Source: an uncultured Oscillospiraceae bacterium (GTDB lineage Bacteria; Bacillota; Clostridia; Oscillospirales; Acutalibacteraceae). From it: a stretch of DNA of 19,728 bases. Position 1 is the stretch's first letter. Every line of letters begins with the position of its first letter. The stretch covers positions 1 to 19,728 of the forward strand of contig CAJMBP010000026.1 in assembly GCA_905211675.1 (NCBI GenBank). The letters run 5' to 3'. This document shows positions 7,479 to 15,068 of this stretch, piece after piece. Under the pieces are notes generated by a model that saw only the letters and a list, made by a program, of their open reading frames with translations, was not told where the DNA came from and made no database searches. The position numbers and the translations under genes are program-made.

Positions 7479-7500
7479 CACAATTCGTATCACTTTGCAA
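7472..7500 (-). promoter_or_regulatory. Sigma-A-type promoter of the Asp23/Gls24 gene
   Basis: On the - strand this is TTGCAA (7495-7500), a 17-bp spacer, then TACAAT (7472-7477) with an extended TG (TGTTACAAT). The -35 begins just after the spoIIIAH stop, giving a leader of about 50 nt. It would uncouple this gene from the sporulation operon. Confidence 0.65.
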
Positions 7501-7502
7501 GT

Positions 7503-8042
7503 TTATTTTACCGTGACTATTTTTATGTTACTGAGCGCCACCTCGGTTTGAGCGGTGACAATATCCTGTATTTGCAGGGTTTGCGCGGTTGTAATTCCTT
7601 CGGATTTTACAACAATGTTTACATCGCTGTCGCCTATTACGGCAACGGCGTCGGCAAAGCCCTTGGCTTTAAGCAGGGTTTCTATGTTGTTTGCTTTTTC
7701 AACGCGTGCGGCAAGCCCATCTAACTTATCGAGCGCCGCCTTGCGCTCGGCATCGGTAATATCGGCAGATTTCAGCGTTTCTTCAACCATCTGTTGCGAC
7801 TCGTCAAGGGCTGACTGTCTGTCTTTGCGGGCGGATGTAAAATAATCTTCGCTGTCGGCGGGTTTAGCGGCGGTTTGAACCGCCTCGCCCGATGAATCGG
7901 CTTTACTGCTTACATAGGTAGCCTCGCCCAAATATTTTTCGGTAGAAGAAAATTTCATATTAAGCCATACGGCGCACCCGAGCGCCAGCACCATAAGCGC
8001 CAAAACTACCTGATGTTTTCCAAATACCTTACCTTTTTTCAT
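7503..8042 (-). CDS. spoIIIAH: Stage III sporulation protein AH
   Basis: SpoIIIAH is the mother-cell membrane protein whose extracellular YscJ/FliF-like ring domain binds SpoIIQ of the forespore across the intermembrane space. A single N-terminal membrane segment (about residues 11-28, VVLALMVLALGCAVWL) is followed by a coiled, charged linker (DRQSALDESQQMVEETLKSADIT). A C-terminal ring-building motif domain follows (ETLLKAKGFADAVAVIGDSDVNIVVKSEGIT), including the characteristic GFxDavvxi. Length is 179 aa, against 218 in Bacillus. AGGAGG (8051-8056) lies 8 nt before the ATG. It overlaps spoIIIAG by 14 bp and is the last gene of the octet. Confidence 0.93.
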   Translation of the reverse strand: MKKGKVFGKHQVVLALMVLALGCAVWLNMKFSSTEKYLGEATYVSSKADSSGEAVQTAAKPADSEDYFTSARKDRQSALDESQQMVEETLKSADITDAERKAALDKLDGLAARVEKANNIETLLKAKGFADAVAVIGDSDVNIVVKSEGITTAQTLQIQDIVTAQTEVALSNIKIVTVK

Positions 8043-8577
8043 TGTCGGTTCCTCCTGAAATATAAACTCGTTTTGTTGTTATATTTAAAGCCGCCGTCAC
8101 GGCCTTTTCAATTTTTTCGGCTATCTGTTCATCATTGCCGCCCAAGCAAATTACCGCGACTCCGCGCACCTGCGGCATAATTTCGGTAACGGTGAGCGCC
8201 TGTTCGCCGCCGTCGGCTGTTTTAACCGTTATGTATGACTGTTTTTTGCTTTCGCTGCTTTGGTCATTTGTGCCGCCTTTAGAGCTTGAGGTGTCGGTTT
8301 CGTCGGCGCTTGCATAGCAGTAGCGCACGCCGCTTTCGAGCGTTATTACAACGGTTGGGTTTTTGTCGCCGGTAATTCCCGTTACAATATTTTTTACATC
8401 ATTTTCAAGCATGTTGCGGTATTGCTCGGCGTCACAGTCGGCATTTTTGACTGCCGTATCCTTTTTGTCGGAGCCCGACGGAATAAAAGACGATAAAAAT
8501 ATAAGGATAATTCCGCAAACGCCCAACGCCAATAAAACTTTCGGATTTTTGGTTAATTTTTTAATTTTTTCATTCAT
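8029..8577 (-). CDS. spoIIIAG: Stage III sporulation protein AG
   Basis: SpoIIIAG is a membrane protein that forms a large beta-barrel ring in the SpoIIIA-SpoIIQ complex. The sequence shows a short cytoplasmic N-terminus, one membrane segment at about residues 14-31 (VLLALGVCGIILIFLSSF), and an extracytoplasmic domain. That domain includes YRNMLENDVKNIVTGITGDKNPTVVITLESGVRY, typical of the 'L...L..I.GVG...V.ITLESG' start of SpoIIIAG. It ends with VRGVAVICLGG followed by a helix that completes the RBM fold. Length is 182 aa, shorter than Bacillus (about 229) mainly in the Ser/Asp-rich insertion around residues 90-115. The gene overlaps spoIIIAF by 8 bp and spoIIIAH by 14 bp. Confidence 0.93.
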   Translation of the reverse strand: MNEKIKKLTKNPKVLLALGVCGIILIFLSSFIPSGSDKKDTAVKNADCDAEQYRNMLENDVKNIVTGITGDKNPTVVITLESGVRYCYASADETDTSSSKGGTNDQSSESKKQSYITVKTADGGEQALTVTEIMPQVRGVAVICLGGNDEQIAEKIEKAVTAALNITTKRVYISGGTDNEKR

Positions 8578-8995
8578 TTATAACATTTACCTCATAACTG
8601 TCGGAGCCTATCGCCTGTATTATTTGTTCGGCAGAAGCGCAGGTGTAAACAGTTACCCTACTTATAGTTATGCTGCCGTCTGACAATTTATTAGTATCTA
8701 CCGTGATTTTTTTAAAATCTATGTTTTTGTCGGTAAGAGCCTGCGCAAAAACCCTTTCGGCAGTAACCGACGCGCTTTGTTCGGTTATAATTTCAGACTT
8801 TGATGTTGTGTCAAATGCGCTTAAATCAATACTTTTAAGGTTTGTTACGCAGCCTAAAACGCAACACAAAAAACAAAGGCAAAACACATATTTAACGCTT
8901 TTTTCCATACTGCCCGCGGGGCAAAGCATATATAAAAAACCGAGCAGTATGCACGACGAACAAAAGCTGACTGCAAAAGCCGATAGATTATTCAT
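8570..8995 (-). CDS. spoIIIAF: Stage III sporulation protein AF
   Basis: This 141-aa protein has two N-terminal membrane segments (about residues 7-25 and 35-52, both Cys-rich). A small extracytoplasmic domain follows, with VTAERVFAQALTDKNIDFKKITVDTN, the RBM-like region of SpoIIIAF. It is clearly shorter than the Bacillus protein (206 aa), as is common in Clostridia. Its ATG shares one base with the spoIIIAE stop (TAATG), indicating coupled translation. Identity rests on position in the ordered octet plus the two-helix plus small-domain architecture. Confidence 0.88.
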   Translation of the reverse strand: MNNLSAFAVSFCSSCILLGFLYMLCPAGSMEKSVKYVFCLCFLCCVLGCVTNLKSIDLSAFDTTSKSEIITEQSASVTAERVFAQALTDKNIDFKKITVDTNKLSDGSITISRVTVYTCASAEQIIQAIGSDSYEVNVINE

Positions 8996-10098
8996 TATGC
9001 CTTACCCGCCGTAACCACCACGGTAAGCGAAATTACAAATATTGCGCCTATAAGCAAAACAACGCCCAGCAGTACCGACAGCATAGAATCAACCGCCTTT
9101 AAAATTGATGTTATTTTAGAAAGTGAAAAAAGCTCACTTAATGCACAGTTAAGAAACAAAACGCACCGCCACATAACCAGTTCAATCAAAACAGGAAGCA
9201 AAAGCGCCGCCAGAGCCACAACCCCGTAAATGCCCACAGACGAGCGCAACAGACCGATTGAAGCCGAAACGGTAGAAGCCGCCTCGCTGAGTGCCGTTCC
9301 CGCAACAGGCACCGATGTGCCCAATATAAACCTTGCCGTGCGCAAAGCAACGCTGTCCGCCGCAGAATTGACGGCTGTTTGTATGCTCAAAATGCCCACA
9401 AACAGCGTTCCGAGCAAAGAGAGCACCCACACCGAAATTTTTTTAACGCTTTCGGCTATACCCGAACCGTTAAGCAACGGCGACGCGCCCGTGCTGATGC
9501 TAAGCGCCAGATAGCCGCCCATTAGCGGCAGTATTACAAAAGATGATATAAAAGACACCGCTTCGCCTGCAAAAAGCAAAAGTGAACTCATAGACGCGGC
9601 TGTGACGGTTTTGCCCGAAAGCGCTGTTATTGACGCAAAAACAGGCACAAAGCTTAACATAAAAGAGCTGCAGCCCTTTACTGCATTTACGGCACCCGAC
9701 ACGCTTTGCCAGATATCGCCCGCTATTATTGCGGTAATTGCCAATACGGCGGCATAATTTGCCGCGCTTGAACGCGGCGCGCCTCCGAACGAAATAACAG
9801 CCGCCGTAATCAAAATCACGCCTATTACGGTAACGCCCGTTTTGAAGGGAATTTTGATTCCGCCCGTAACAAACTCAAAAATATGTGACAGCACATCCTT
9901 TTCGGTAAGCTTGTTCACCCAGTTGTAATCGGTGGGGTCAATGCCGTTAGAGTCGAAAAAATCTTTGACATTTCGGTCAAGACTTTGCTGTAATTCATTG
10001 CCGCCTGCCGTTTCGTAGGTGTCATTGTATGCGGTATCCGCCGCCGCCGTCAAAGACAAAACAAAAGCCAATATAATAAAAATCAGTAATTTTTTCAT
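8995..10098 (-). CDS. spoIIIAE: Stage III sporulation protein AE
   Basis: SpoIIIAE is the largest, polytopic subunit of the SpoIIIA channel in the mother-cell membrane. An N-terminal signal-like segment (residues 1-20) is followed by a short extracytoplasmic stretch with LDRNVKDFFDSNGIDP. About six to eight hydrophobic helices follow between residues 75 and 365. The segment SVSGAVNAVKGCSSFMLSFVPVFASITALSGKTVTA near residue 130 is highly characteristic of the family. Length is 367 aa (Bacillus 399). It overlaps spoIIIAD by 4 bp (ATGA) and abuts spoIIIAF. Confidence 0.95.
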   Translation of the reverse strand: MKKLLIFIILAFVLSLTAAADTAYNDTYETAGGNELQQSLDRNVKDFFDSNGIDPTDYNWVNKLTEKDVLSHIFEFVTGGIKIPFKTGVTVIGVILITAAVISFGGAPRSSAANYAAVLAITAIIAGDIWQSVSGAVNAVKGCSSFMLSFVPVFASITALSGKTVTAASMSSLLLFAGEAVSFISSFVILPLMGGYLALSISTGASPLLNGSGIAESVKKISVWVLSLLGTLFVGILSIQTAVNSAADSVALRTARFILGTSVPVAGTALSEAASTVSASIGLLRSSVGIYGVVALAALLLPVLIELVMWRCVLFLNCALSELFSLSKITSILKAVDSMLSVLLGVVLLIGAIFVISLTVVVTAGKA

Positions 10099-10490
10099 AG
10101 TCCTACAAATTTAAGTGCCGTTTCAAGCACTGCGCATATTAACGGTATGCTTAAAATAAACACGGCGCCCTTTCCTGCAATGTCGGCAATTTGTGCCAAA
10201 GCGTTAAGTCCGAAGTCACGGCAGGTGTTAACCGCAAAATCGGTTATGTATGCAATACCCAACGCCTTTAGAGCAATACCGAAATACAGGCTTGTATTTC
10301 CGCTTTTTTCAAACAGACCGCGCAGTTTTTCTATATTCGGAAATATATAGGTAAAAACAAACAAAAGCGACACACAAATCGCCGCAAGCACCAAAAGAAA
10401 AGAGTATTCGGGCAGGCGAGCTTTTATAAGCACCGCCATAACCGACACTATTACAATAAGCGCCGTCAGCTTTAAAAAATCAGCGCTCAT
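10095..10490 (-). CDS. spoIIIAD: Stage III sporulation protein AD
   Basis: A 131-aa membrane protein with about four hydrophobic segments, near-identical in length to Bacillus SpoIIIAD (133 aa). Family features include the central KSGNTSLYFGIALKALGIAYITDFAVNTCRDFG (residues 63-95) and the C-terminal LSIPLICAVLETALKFV. It overlaps spoIIIAC by 4 bp and spoIIIAE by 4 bp. AC and AD are homologous to each other and are thought to form the membrane base of the channel. Confidence 0.93.
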   Translation of the reverse strand: MSADFLKLTALIVIVSVMAVLIKARLPEYSFLLVLAAICVSLLFVFTYIFPNIEKLRGLFEKSGNTSLYFGIALKALGIAYITDFAVNTCRDFGLNALAQIADIAGKGAVFILSIPLICAVLETALKFVGL

Positions 10491-10681
10491 AGCCCGAACA
10501 GCCCCTTAACCGTGTCAAACAAATCGGCAATGGCGCCTACCACCATTAAAAGCACCACCACAAGCCCCGACAGAGTTACGAGCATTGCCTGCTCCTCACG
10601 GCCCGAGCGCACAAGAAGCTGATGAAGAACCGTTACAATAATGCCGATTGCCGCTATTTTAAAAATAAAATCTACATCCAT
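10487..10681 (-). CDS. spoIIIAC: Stage III sporulation protein AC
   Basis: A 64-aa protein with two membrane segments (about residues 5-22 and 32-54), starting MDVDFIFKIAAIGIIVTVLHQLLVRSGREEQA. The family pattern 'D...IFKIAGIGI....L...LK..G..E.A' and the length (Bacillus 68 aa) agree. GAGGTAAAAAA provides the ribosome binding site in the 10-bp gap after spoIIIAB. The stop overlaps the spoIIIAD start (ATGA). Confidence 0.93.
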   Translation of the reverse strand: MDVDFIFKIAAIGIIVTVLHQLLVRSGREEQAMLVTLSGLVVVLLMVVGAIADLFDTVKGLFGL

Positions 10682-10691
10682 TTTTTTACCT

Positions 10692-11147
10692 CTATATTAA
10701 AAGTATTCCTAACATAAGTCCGATGCAAATTCCGAAGCTTTGCCACAGCTTGCATTTTTGTGCCGTTTCGTCATACGCTGCTTGCGCGCGTTTTTGCATC
10801 ACAATTTTTAAAGCCGCTATTCGGTCGCACTCGGCTTTTTTTGCCGAAAAGCCGAGTTTTGATAAAAAGTCGGTTATTATGTCTTTATCTTCAGAGCTTA
10901 AATCACAGTCAACGCAAACAAACCCCGACTGCTGTTTGTTTATAAAGTTGCATTTTATAAAAGATTTTTTTATTGCCGGCTCAAGTTCAAGACTGCCCTG
11001 TTCAACATATTCAAAAAGCAGGTCAAGTCCGCCGCAGAAAAGCGACAGCTTTTTGGCCCGAGCCGAAACCGAACGACTTTTACAAAACCCGAACATACTG
11101 CAGGACAAAACAACAAGCGCCACCCCCGCAGCTTTAAACACCCACAT
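10692..11147 (-). CDS. spoIIIAB: Stage III sporulation protein AB
   Basis: SpoIIIAB is a 151-aa protein (Bacillus 171) with membrane segments at both ends: WVFKAAGVALVVLSCSMFGF at residues 2-21 and the C-terminal LWQSFGICIGLMLGILLI. A helical cytoplasmic domain lies between them, related to type II secretion GspF-like domains. The frame is open to 11216, but that would give an unlikely Arg/Cys-rich extension. GAGGGAGA (11157-11164) precedes the ATG at 11147, and the membrane helix then begins at residue 2 as in homologues. The gene overlaps spoIIIAA by 14 bp. Confidence 0.9.
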   Translation of the reverse strand: MWVFKAAGVALVVLSCSMFGFCKSRSVSARAKKLSLFCGGLDLLFEYVEQGSLELEPAIKKSFIKCNFINKQQSGFVCVDCDLSSEDKDIITDFLSKLGFSAKKAECDRIAALKIVMQKRAQAAYDETAQKCKLWQSFGICIGLMLGILLI

Positions 11148-12060
11148 TTGCCGAAATCTCCCTCGAAGCGAAAACCGTGGGCAAAGCGCCGATTTTTTTT
11201 GACAACAATGCCACATTTTTTATGGCTTCGCTTTCAATAATCTTTCGTGTTACCGGACGGCTCATTATATCATCGATACTGTTACAGTGCGCGGTTGTAA
11301 TTATTTTAACCCCCGCATTAAAGCAATCTGTTACCTGCTCAAGCTCCTGTTTGGTGCCTATTTCGTCAAAAGCAATTATGTTAGGAAACATGGTGCGAAG
11401 CGCAATTTGGGTGCCTAACGCCTTGTTTTGCATAAACAGCACATCGGTATTAGCGCCGAGGTCGTTAAAGGTTTCGGTTTTGAAACCGCCCGAAATTTCA
11501 CCGCGGCTGTCAATCACCGCAACACGCTGAAAGCGTCCGTTTTCTCCGTCAGACAAAAGCCTTATAAGATCGCGCAAAATTGTTGTTTTCCCGCTGCAGG
11601 GGGGACCTGCTATGAGCAATCCGCCGTCTGAGTACGGAATTAAGGGCTTTGCACAGCCGAATATCTGACGCGCAATTCGAATGTTTACCGAGCTTACAGA
11701 AACGAGCATTCCCGACTCGTTAAACACACCACATACCCCTGCCCTGTTGCCGCAGGGTAACGAAACAAAGCCCTGCCGTATTTCCGATTCGTGCATATAA
11801 ACCGAATTGTTACAAAGCAACAGCAGGGTTTGCATTAAATCGCCATGCGTTGCTATAAGGCAATCGGCATTTTCGGTATGCGAAACACGGCTGTTTTTAC
11901 AAACAAAAAGCACTTTGCCCGAAACGGTAAGACACACCGGCAGACCCGAACGGAGTCTTATTTCATCAACGCCCTGCTTTATGTCTTCGGGCAAAAAAAG
12001 CAGGACTCTTCTTATTTCTTCGCAAACTTGTAAAACGGCATTGTTAAATTCACTTTTCAT
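11134..12060 (-). CDS. spoIIIAA: Stage III sporulation protein AA (secretion-type ATPase)
   Basis: SpoIIIAA is the cytoplasmic ATPase of the SpoIIIA-SpoIIQ transenvelope complex, related to type II/IV secretion ATPases. It powers or gates the channel that keeps the engulfed forespore active. The Walker A motif is GPPCSGKT at residues 152-159, and NIIAFDEIG at 227-235 is Walker B. The N-terminal region has the family signature LPEDIKQGVDEIRLRSGLPV (24-43), and SVNIRIARQIFG lies before the ATPase core. Length 308 aa is normal. An AAGGA lies 9 nt before the ATG. It is the first gene of the octet and follows a sigma-E-like promoter. Confidence 0.96.
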   Translation of the reverse strand: MKSEFNNAVLQVCEEIRRVLLFLPEDIKQGVDEIRLRSGLPVCLTVSGKVLFVCKNSRVSHTENADCLIATHGDLMQTLLLLCNNSVYMHESEIRQGFVSLPCGNRAGVCGVFNESGMLVSVSSVNIRIARQIFGCAKPLIPYSDGGLLIAGPPCSGKTTILRDLIRLLSDGENGRFQRVAVIDSRGEISGGFKTETFNDLGANTDVLFMQNKALGTQIALRTMFPNIIAFDEIGTKQELEQVTDCFNAGVKIITTAHCNSIDDIMSRPVTRKIIESEAIKNVALLSKKIGALPTVFASREISANVGV

Positions 12061-12093
12061 ACTTTTTTATCCTTGTCCTTTTTGTGTTAATAT

Positions 12094-12122
12094 ACTTTAT
12101 GTGGGGCAAGTCCAAAATAGAA
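12094..12122 (-). promoter_or_regulatory. Candidate sigma-E promoter of the spoIIIA operon
   Basis: On the - strand, TTCTATT (12116-12122), a 14-bp spacer, then CATAAAGT (12094-12101) resemble the sigma-E consensus (KMATATT, 14-15 bp, CATACANT) at 5 of 7 positions for the -35 and all but one for the -10. Start would be near 12087, about 27 nt before the ATG. Sigma-E control of spoIIIA is established in Bacillus subtilis; here it is inferred from the motif. Confidence 0.55.
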
Positions 12123-12123
12123 C

Positions 12124-12151
12124 AACCCCCGAAGAAAAATCTTCGGGGGTT
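12124..12151 (-). terminator. Terminator after nrdG
   Basis: A perfect 12-bp stem (12124-12135 with 12140-12151) with an AAAA/TTTT loop lies 13 nt after the nrdG stop. The - strand tail (GTTCTATTTT) is only moderately U-rich. The spoIIIA promoter -35 lies within that tail, so the two elements are packed together. Confidence 0.78.
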
Positions 12152-12164
12152 AGCATTTAAAATA

Positions 12165-12704
12165 TCAATCGAAATTTTTATTTGGCTCTTGCCATAATAC
12201 AAGCTCGCCGCTTTTTAAGGTGGGTTTAAGCTCTATTATGCGTTGATTGCGCGAGCCGCGAAAACGCAGTGAAATATCCTTTTGCTCCTCTATAAATCTG
12301 CCGTCCACAAGCACATCTATATAAGACAGCAGTTCTTGTGTCACCTCACAGCAGCTACGGTTGCCCACGGTGTGCATTTCTTCAAAAGTAAAGCCCGAAA
12401 AGCACCATACCGTTTTATCGGGATAATCGTTTTTTACCCGTTTTACAAAGGGCAATAACTCACGCTGATTTTCAGGCTCAAACGGTTCGCCGCCAAGCAA
12501 TGTTAAACCGCTTATATAGTCAGGCTTTAACAGATTTAATATATAGTCCTCGGTTTCTTTTGTAAATTCCTGCCCGTAATCAAACGCCCATGTCTGAGGC
12601 TGAAAACAGTTTTTACAGTGATTTCGGCAACCCGAAACAAAAAGAGTTACGCGCACGCCTGTGCCGTTTGCTATATCACAATTTTTTATGGTTCCGTAAT
12701 GCAT
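12165..12704 (-). CDS. nrdG: Anaerobic ribonucleotide reductase activating protein (radical SAM)
   Basis: NrdG uses a [4Fe-4S] cluster and S-adenosylmethionine to install the glycyl radical on NrdD. The cluster motif CX3CX2C is at residues 26, 30 and 33 (GCRNHCKNC), followed by QPQTWAFDYGQEF, typical of NrdG. LLGGEPF near residue 69 is the glycine-rich SAM-contact segment, and VLVDGRFIEEQKD near 152 is a further family signature. Length 179 aa is in the normal range. It follows nrdD by 54 bp, a gap that holds a terminator-like hairpin. Its own ribosome binding site is GGAG about 10 nt before the ATG. Confidence 0.95.
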   Translation of the reverse strand: MHYGTIKNCDIANGTGVRVTLFVSGCRNHCKNCFQPQTWAFDYGQEFTKETEDYILNLLKPDYISGLTLLGGEPFEPENQRELLPFVKRVKNDYPDKTVWCFSGFTFEEMHTVGNRSCCEVTQELLSYIDVLVDGRFIEEQKDISLRFRGSRNQRIIELKPTLKSGELVLWQEPNKNFD

Positions 12705-12725
12705 AAAGTTATTCTCCGATAAAAA

Positions 12726-12743
12726 GGGAGGGTTGCCCCTCCC
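12726..12743 (-). terminator. GC-rich hairpin with U-tract between nrdD and nrdG
   Basis: On the - strand, GGGAGGG, a GCAA tetraloop and CCCTCCC are directly followed by TTTTT, a compact intrinsic-terminator shape. It lies 15 nt after the nrdD stop and just upstream of the nrdG ribosome binding site. It probably lowers or conditions nrdG expression relative to nrdD, or protects the 3' end of the nrdD message. Confidence 0.75.
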
Positions 12744-12758
12744 CCCATTTTTATTATA

Positions 12759-14936
12759 TTACAGGTGCAATACTCTTTCCTGTATTTCCTGTGTTCTGCC
12801 CTGATTCCAATACTGCGTGCCTATATAGCCGCAGGTGCGTCTTGCAACATTCATTTTGTCCTGTTCGGTGTTGCCGCAGTTGGGGCATTTCCAAATGAGC
12901 TTGCCGTCGGCGTCTTCTTCGATTTCGATTTCGCCGTCCCAGCCGCAAACCTGACAGTAGTCGCTTTTGGTGTTAAGCTCGGCATACATAATGTGGTCAT
13001 AAATAAACTGCATTACCGAAAGCACCGCGTCGATATTGTTTTTCATATCGGGCACCTCAACATAAGAAATTGCACCGCCGGGCGACAAAGCCTGAAATTC
13101 CGACTCGAGCGCCAACTTATCAAATGCATCGATAGGCTCGGTAACATGCACGTGATAGCTGTTTGTAATGTAGTTTTTGTCGGTAACACCCGCAACCTTA
13201 CCAAAACGCTTTTGCAGGCATTTTGCAAACTTGTAGGTTGTGCTTTCAAGCGGAGTACCGTAAAGCGAGTAATCGATATTTTCATCCGCTTTCCACTTTG
13301 CGGTGTACTCATTGAGCTTTTTCATAATTTCAAGACCGAGTGCCTTGCCCTCGGGTTCGGTAAGCTTTTTGCCTATAAGCGAATATACGCACTCCCAAAG
13401 GCCTGCATAACCGAGCGACAGCGTAGAATAACCGCCGTGCAGATATTTGTCGATGGTTTCGCCCTTTTTAAGTCTTAACAGCGCGCCGTGCTGCCAAAGA
13501 ATAGGAGCAGCGTCTGACAGAGTGCCCGTAAGGCGTTCGTGACGCGCCTGTAACGCTCTGTGGCAAAGATCCATACGCTCGTCAAAAATCTCCCAGAATT
13601 TTTCCATATCCTTGTTTGCCGAAAGACCTATATCAACAAGGTTTACGGTTACAACGCCCTGATTGAAACGGCCGTAATATTTAGCGTTGCCGTCTTCATC
13701 GACATAAGGGGTTAGGAAACTGCGGCAACCCATACAGGTATAGCAGTGACCCTCTCCGTTTTTGTCGATTTTATTTTCAAGCATTATTTTTTCGGAAATA
13801 TAGTCGGGCACCATACGCTTTGCCGTGCATTTGGCGGCAAGCTTTGTTAAGTACCAATACTTTGTACCCTCGCGTATATTGTCTTCTTCAAGAACATAGA
13901 TAAGCTTGGGGAAAGCGGGGGTAATCCAAACGCCCTTTTCGTTTTTAACGCCCTCAAAGCGTTGACGCAGGGTCTCCTCAATAATTAAAGCAAGGTCTTC
14001 GCGCTCGCGCTCGTTTTTAGCCTCGTTAAGGTACATAAACACCGTAACAAACGGAGCCTGACCGTTGGTTGTCATAAGGGTTACTACCTGATACTGTATC
14101 ATCTGAACGCCCTTACGAATTTCTTGAAGCAAGCGTCTCTCGGTAATTTTGTCAATTTTTTCATCGGTAAGCTCTTCGCTTATCTCTTTAAATTCTTCAA
14201 TTACCTCATTGCGAATTTTTTTACGGCTTATATCAACAAACGGAGCAAGATGTGTAAGGCTGATGCTCTGACCGCCGTATTGACACGAGGCAACCTGAGC
14301 GATAATCTGAGTTGCAATATTGCAGGCGGTCGAAAAGCTGTGCGGCTTTTCAATGAGCGTTCCGCTTATAACGGTGCCGTTTTGAAGCATATCCTCAAGA
14401 TTTACAAGGTCACAGTTATGCATATGCTGAGCAAAATAGTCGGCGTCGTGGAAATGGATAAGGCCGTTTTCGTGAGCCTCGACAATATCGCCGGGAAGAA
14501 GTATGCGCTTGGTAATATCCTTGCTAACCTCGCCCGCCATATAGTCGCGCTGAACGCTGTTGACGGTGGGGTTTTTATTGGAATTTTCCTGCTTTACCTC
14601 TTCATTGTTACATTCGATAAGGCTTAAAATCTGCTCGTCGGTTGTATTTGATTTGCGTATGAGAGCACGATTGTAACGGTAGGTTATATAACGGCGCGCA
14701 ACACTGAAGGCGCGCTGATTCATAATCTGGTCCTCAACCATATCCTGAATTTCTTCAACGCTCAAAGAGCGGTTAATATTAGCGGCAGCCGACTCGACAT
14801 CCTCTGCTATGCGCTTAATCTGAACCTCGCTCATTCGCTCGCTCGGTACAACGCTTTCGTTTGCCTTTGTTACGGCAACTATTATTTTTTTAGGGTCAAA
14901 TACGACTTCTGCGCCGCTTCGCTTGATAATTTTCAT
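12759..14936 (-). CDS. nrdD: Anaerobic ribonucleoside-triphosphate reductase (class III)
   Basis: NrdD reduces ribonucleoside triphosphates to dNTPs under anaerobic conditions with a glycyl radical, using formate as reductant. The N-terminal ATP-cone (about residues 1-95, KIIKRSGAEVVFDPKKIIVAVTKANES) gives allosteric control of activity. The catalytic (alpha/beta)10 barrel follows, with HMHNCDLVNLEDML (170-183) and CYTCMGCRSFLTPY (near 390). The C-terminal zinc site has CxxC pairs at 661/664 and 684/687. The glycyl-radical loop RRTCGYIG places the radical glycine at about residue 703. Length 725 aa is normal for the ATP-cone type. GGAGAGG precedes the ATG. Promoter features indicate NrdR repression. 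It pairs with nrdG downstream. Confidence 0.97.
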   Translation of the reverse strand: MKIIKRSGAEVVFDPKKIIVAVTKANESVVPSERMSEVQIKRIAEDVESAAANINRSLSVEEIQDMVEDQIMNQRAFSVARRYITYRYNRALIRKSNTTDEQILSLIECNNEEVKQENSNKNPTVNSVQRDYMAGEVSKDITKRILLPGDIVEAHENGLIHFHDADYFAQHMHNCDLVNLEDMLQNGTVISGTLIEKPHSFSTACNIATQIIAQVASCQYGGQSISLTHLAPFVDISRKKIRNEVIEEFKEISEELTDEKIDKITERRLLQEIRKGVQMIQYQVVTLMTTNGQAPFVTVFMYLNEAKNEREREDLALIIEETLRQRFEGVKNEKGVWITPAFPKLIYVLEEDNIREGTKYWYLTKLAAKCTAKRMVPDYISEKIMLENKIDKNGEGHCYTCMGCRSFLTPYVDEDGNAKYYGRFNQGVVTVNLVDIGLSANKDMEKFWEIFDERMDLCHRALQARHERLTGTLSDAAPILWQHGALLRLKKGETIDKYLHGGYSTLSLGYAGLWECVYSLIGKKLTEPEGKALGLEIMKKLNEYTAKWKADENIDYSLYGTPLESTTYKFAKCLQKRFGKVAGVTDKNYITNSYHVHVTEPIDAFDKLALESEFQALSPGGAISYVEVPDMKNNIDAVLSVMQFIYDHIMYAELNTKSDYCQVCGWDGEIEIEEDADGKLIWKCPNCGNTEQDKMNVARRTCGYIGTQYWNQGRTQEIQERVLHL

Positions 14937-15030
14937 CTTCTACCTCTCCATACAATTTTTTATTTTTCATAACAAACCTGTCAAATACAGCGAGCAAGCC
15001 CCAAAAGGCTTCACCCGCGTCAGCTTTTGC

Positions 15031-15059
15031 ATTATATCACATTTTATTGTGTAGGTCAA
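15031..15059 (-). promoter_or_regulatory. Sigma-A-type promoter of nrdD-nrdG
   Basis: On the - strand this is TTGACC (15054-15059), a 17-bp spacer and a consensus TATAAT (15031-15036). The start would be near 15024, giving a leader of about 88 nt before nrdD. Apart from a small 5-bp hairpin (AAGCC...GGCTT), I see no riboswitch-like structure in that leader. Confidence 0.85.
15037..15052. promoter_or_regulatory. NrdR box 1, within the promoter spacer
   Basis: TCACATTTTATTGTGT matches the 16-bp NrdR consensus (ACACWATATATWGTGT) at about 13 positions. It occupies almost the whole spacer between the -35 and -10 of the nrdD promoter, so a bound repressor would block RNA polymerase directly. NrdR is the ATP/dATP-sensing repressor of ribonucleotide reductase genes. 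Confidence 0.75.
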
Positions 15060-15068
15060 TACCCAAAA

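Noticed and set aside
11148..11216. Upstream extension of spoIIIAB to 11216
   Set aside because: It would add 23 Arg/Cys-rich residues before the membrane helix and overlap spoIIIAA by more than 80 bp. The ATG at 11147 has a good ribosome binding site and fits the family.
12765..13478. A 237-codon + strand frame opposite nrdD
   Set aside because: It lies wholly antisense to a strongly recognisable nrdD C-terminal region, and its protein shows no family motifs.
14124..14627. A 167-codon + strand frame opposite the nrdD 5' half
   Set aside because: Antisense shadow of conserved nrdD coding sequence with no recognisable domain.
14937..15030. Riboswitch in the nrdD leader
   Set aside because: Only a small 5-bp hairpin is visible, with no cobalamin-box or other riboswitch core that I recognise.
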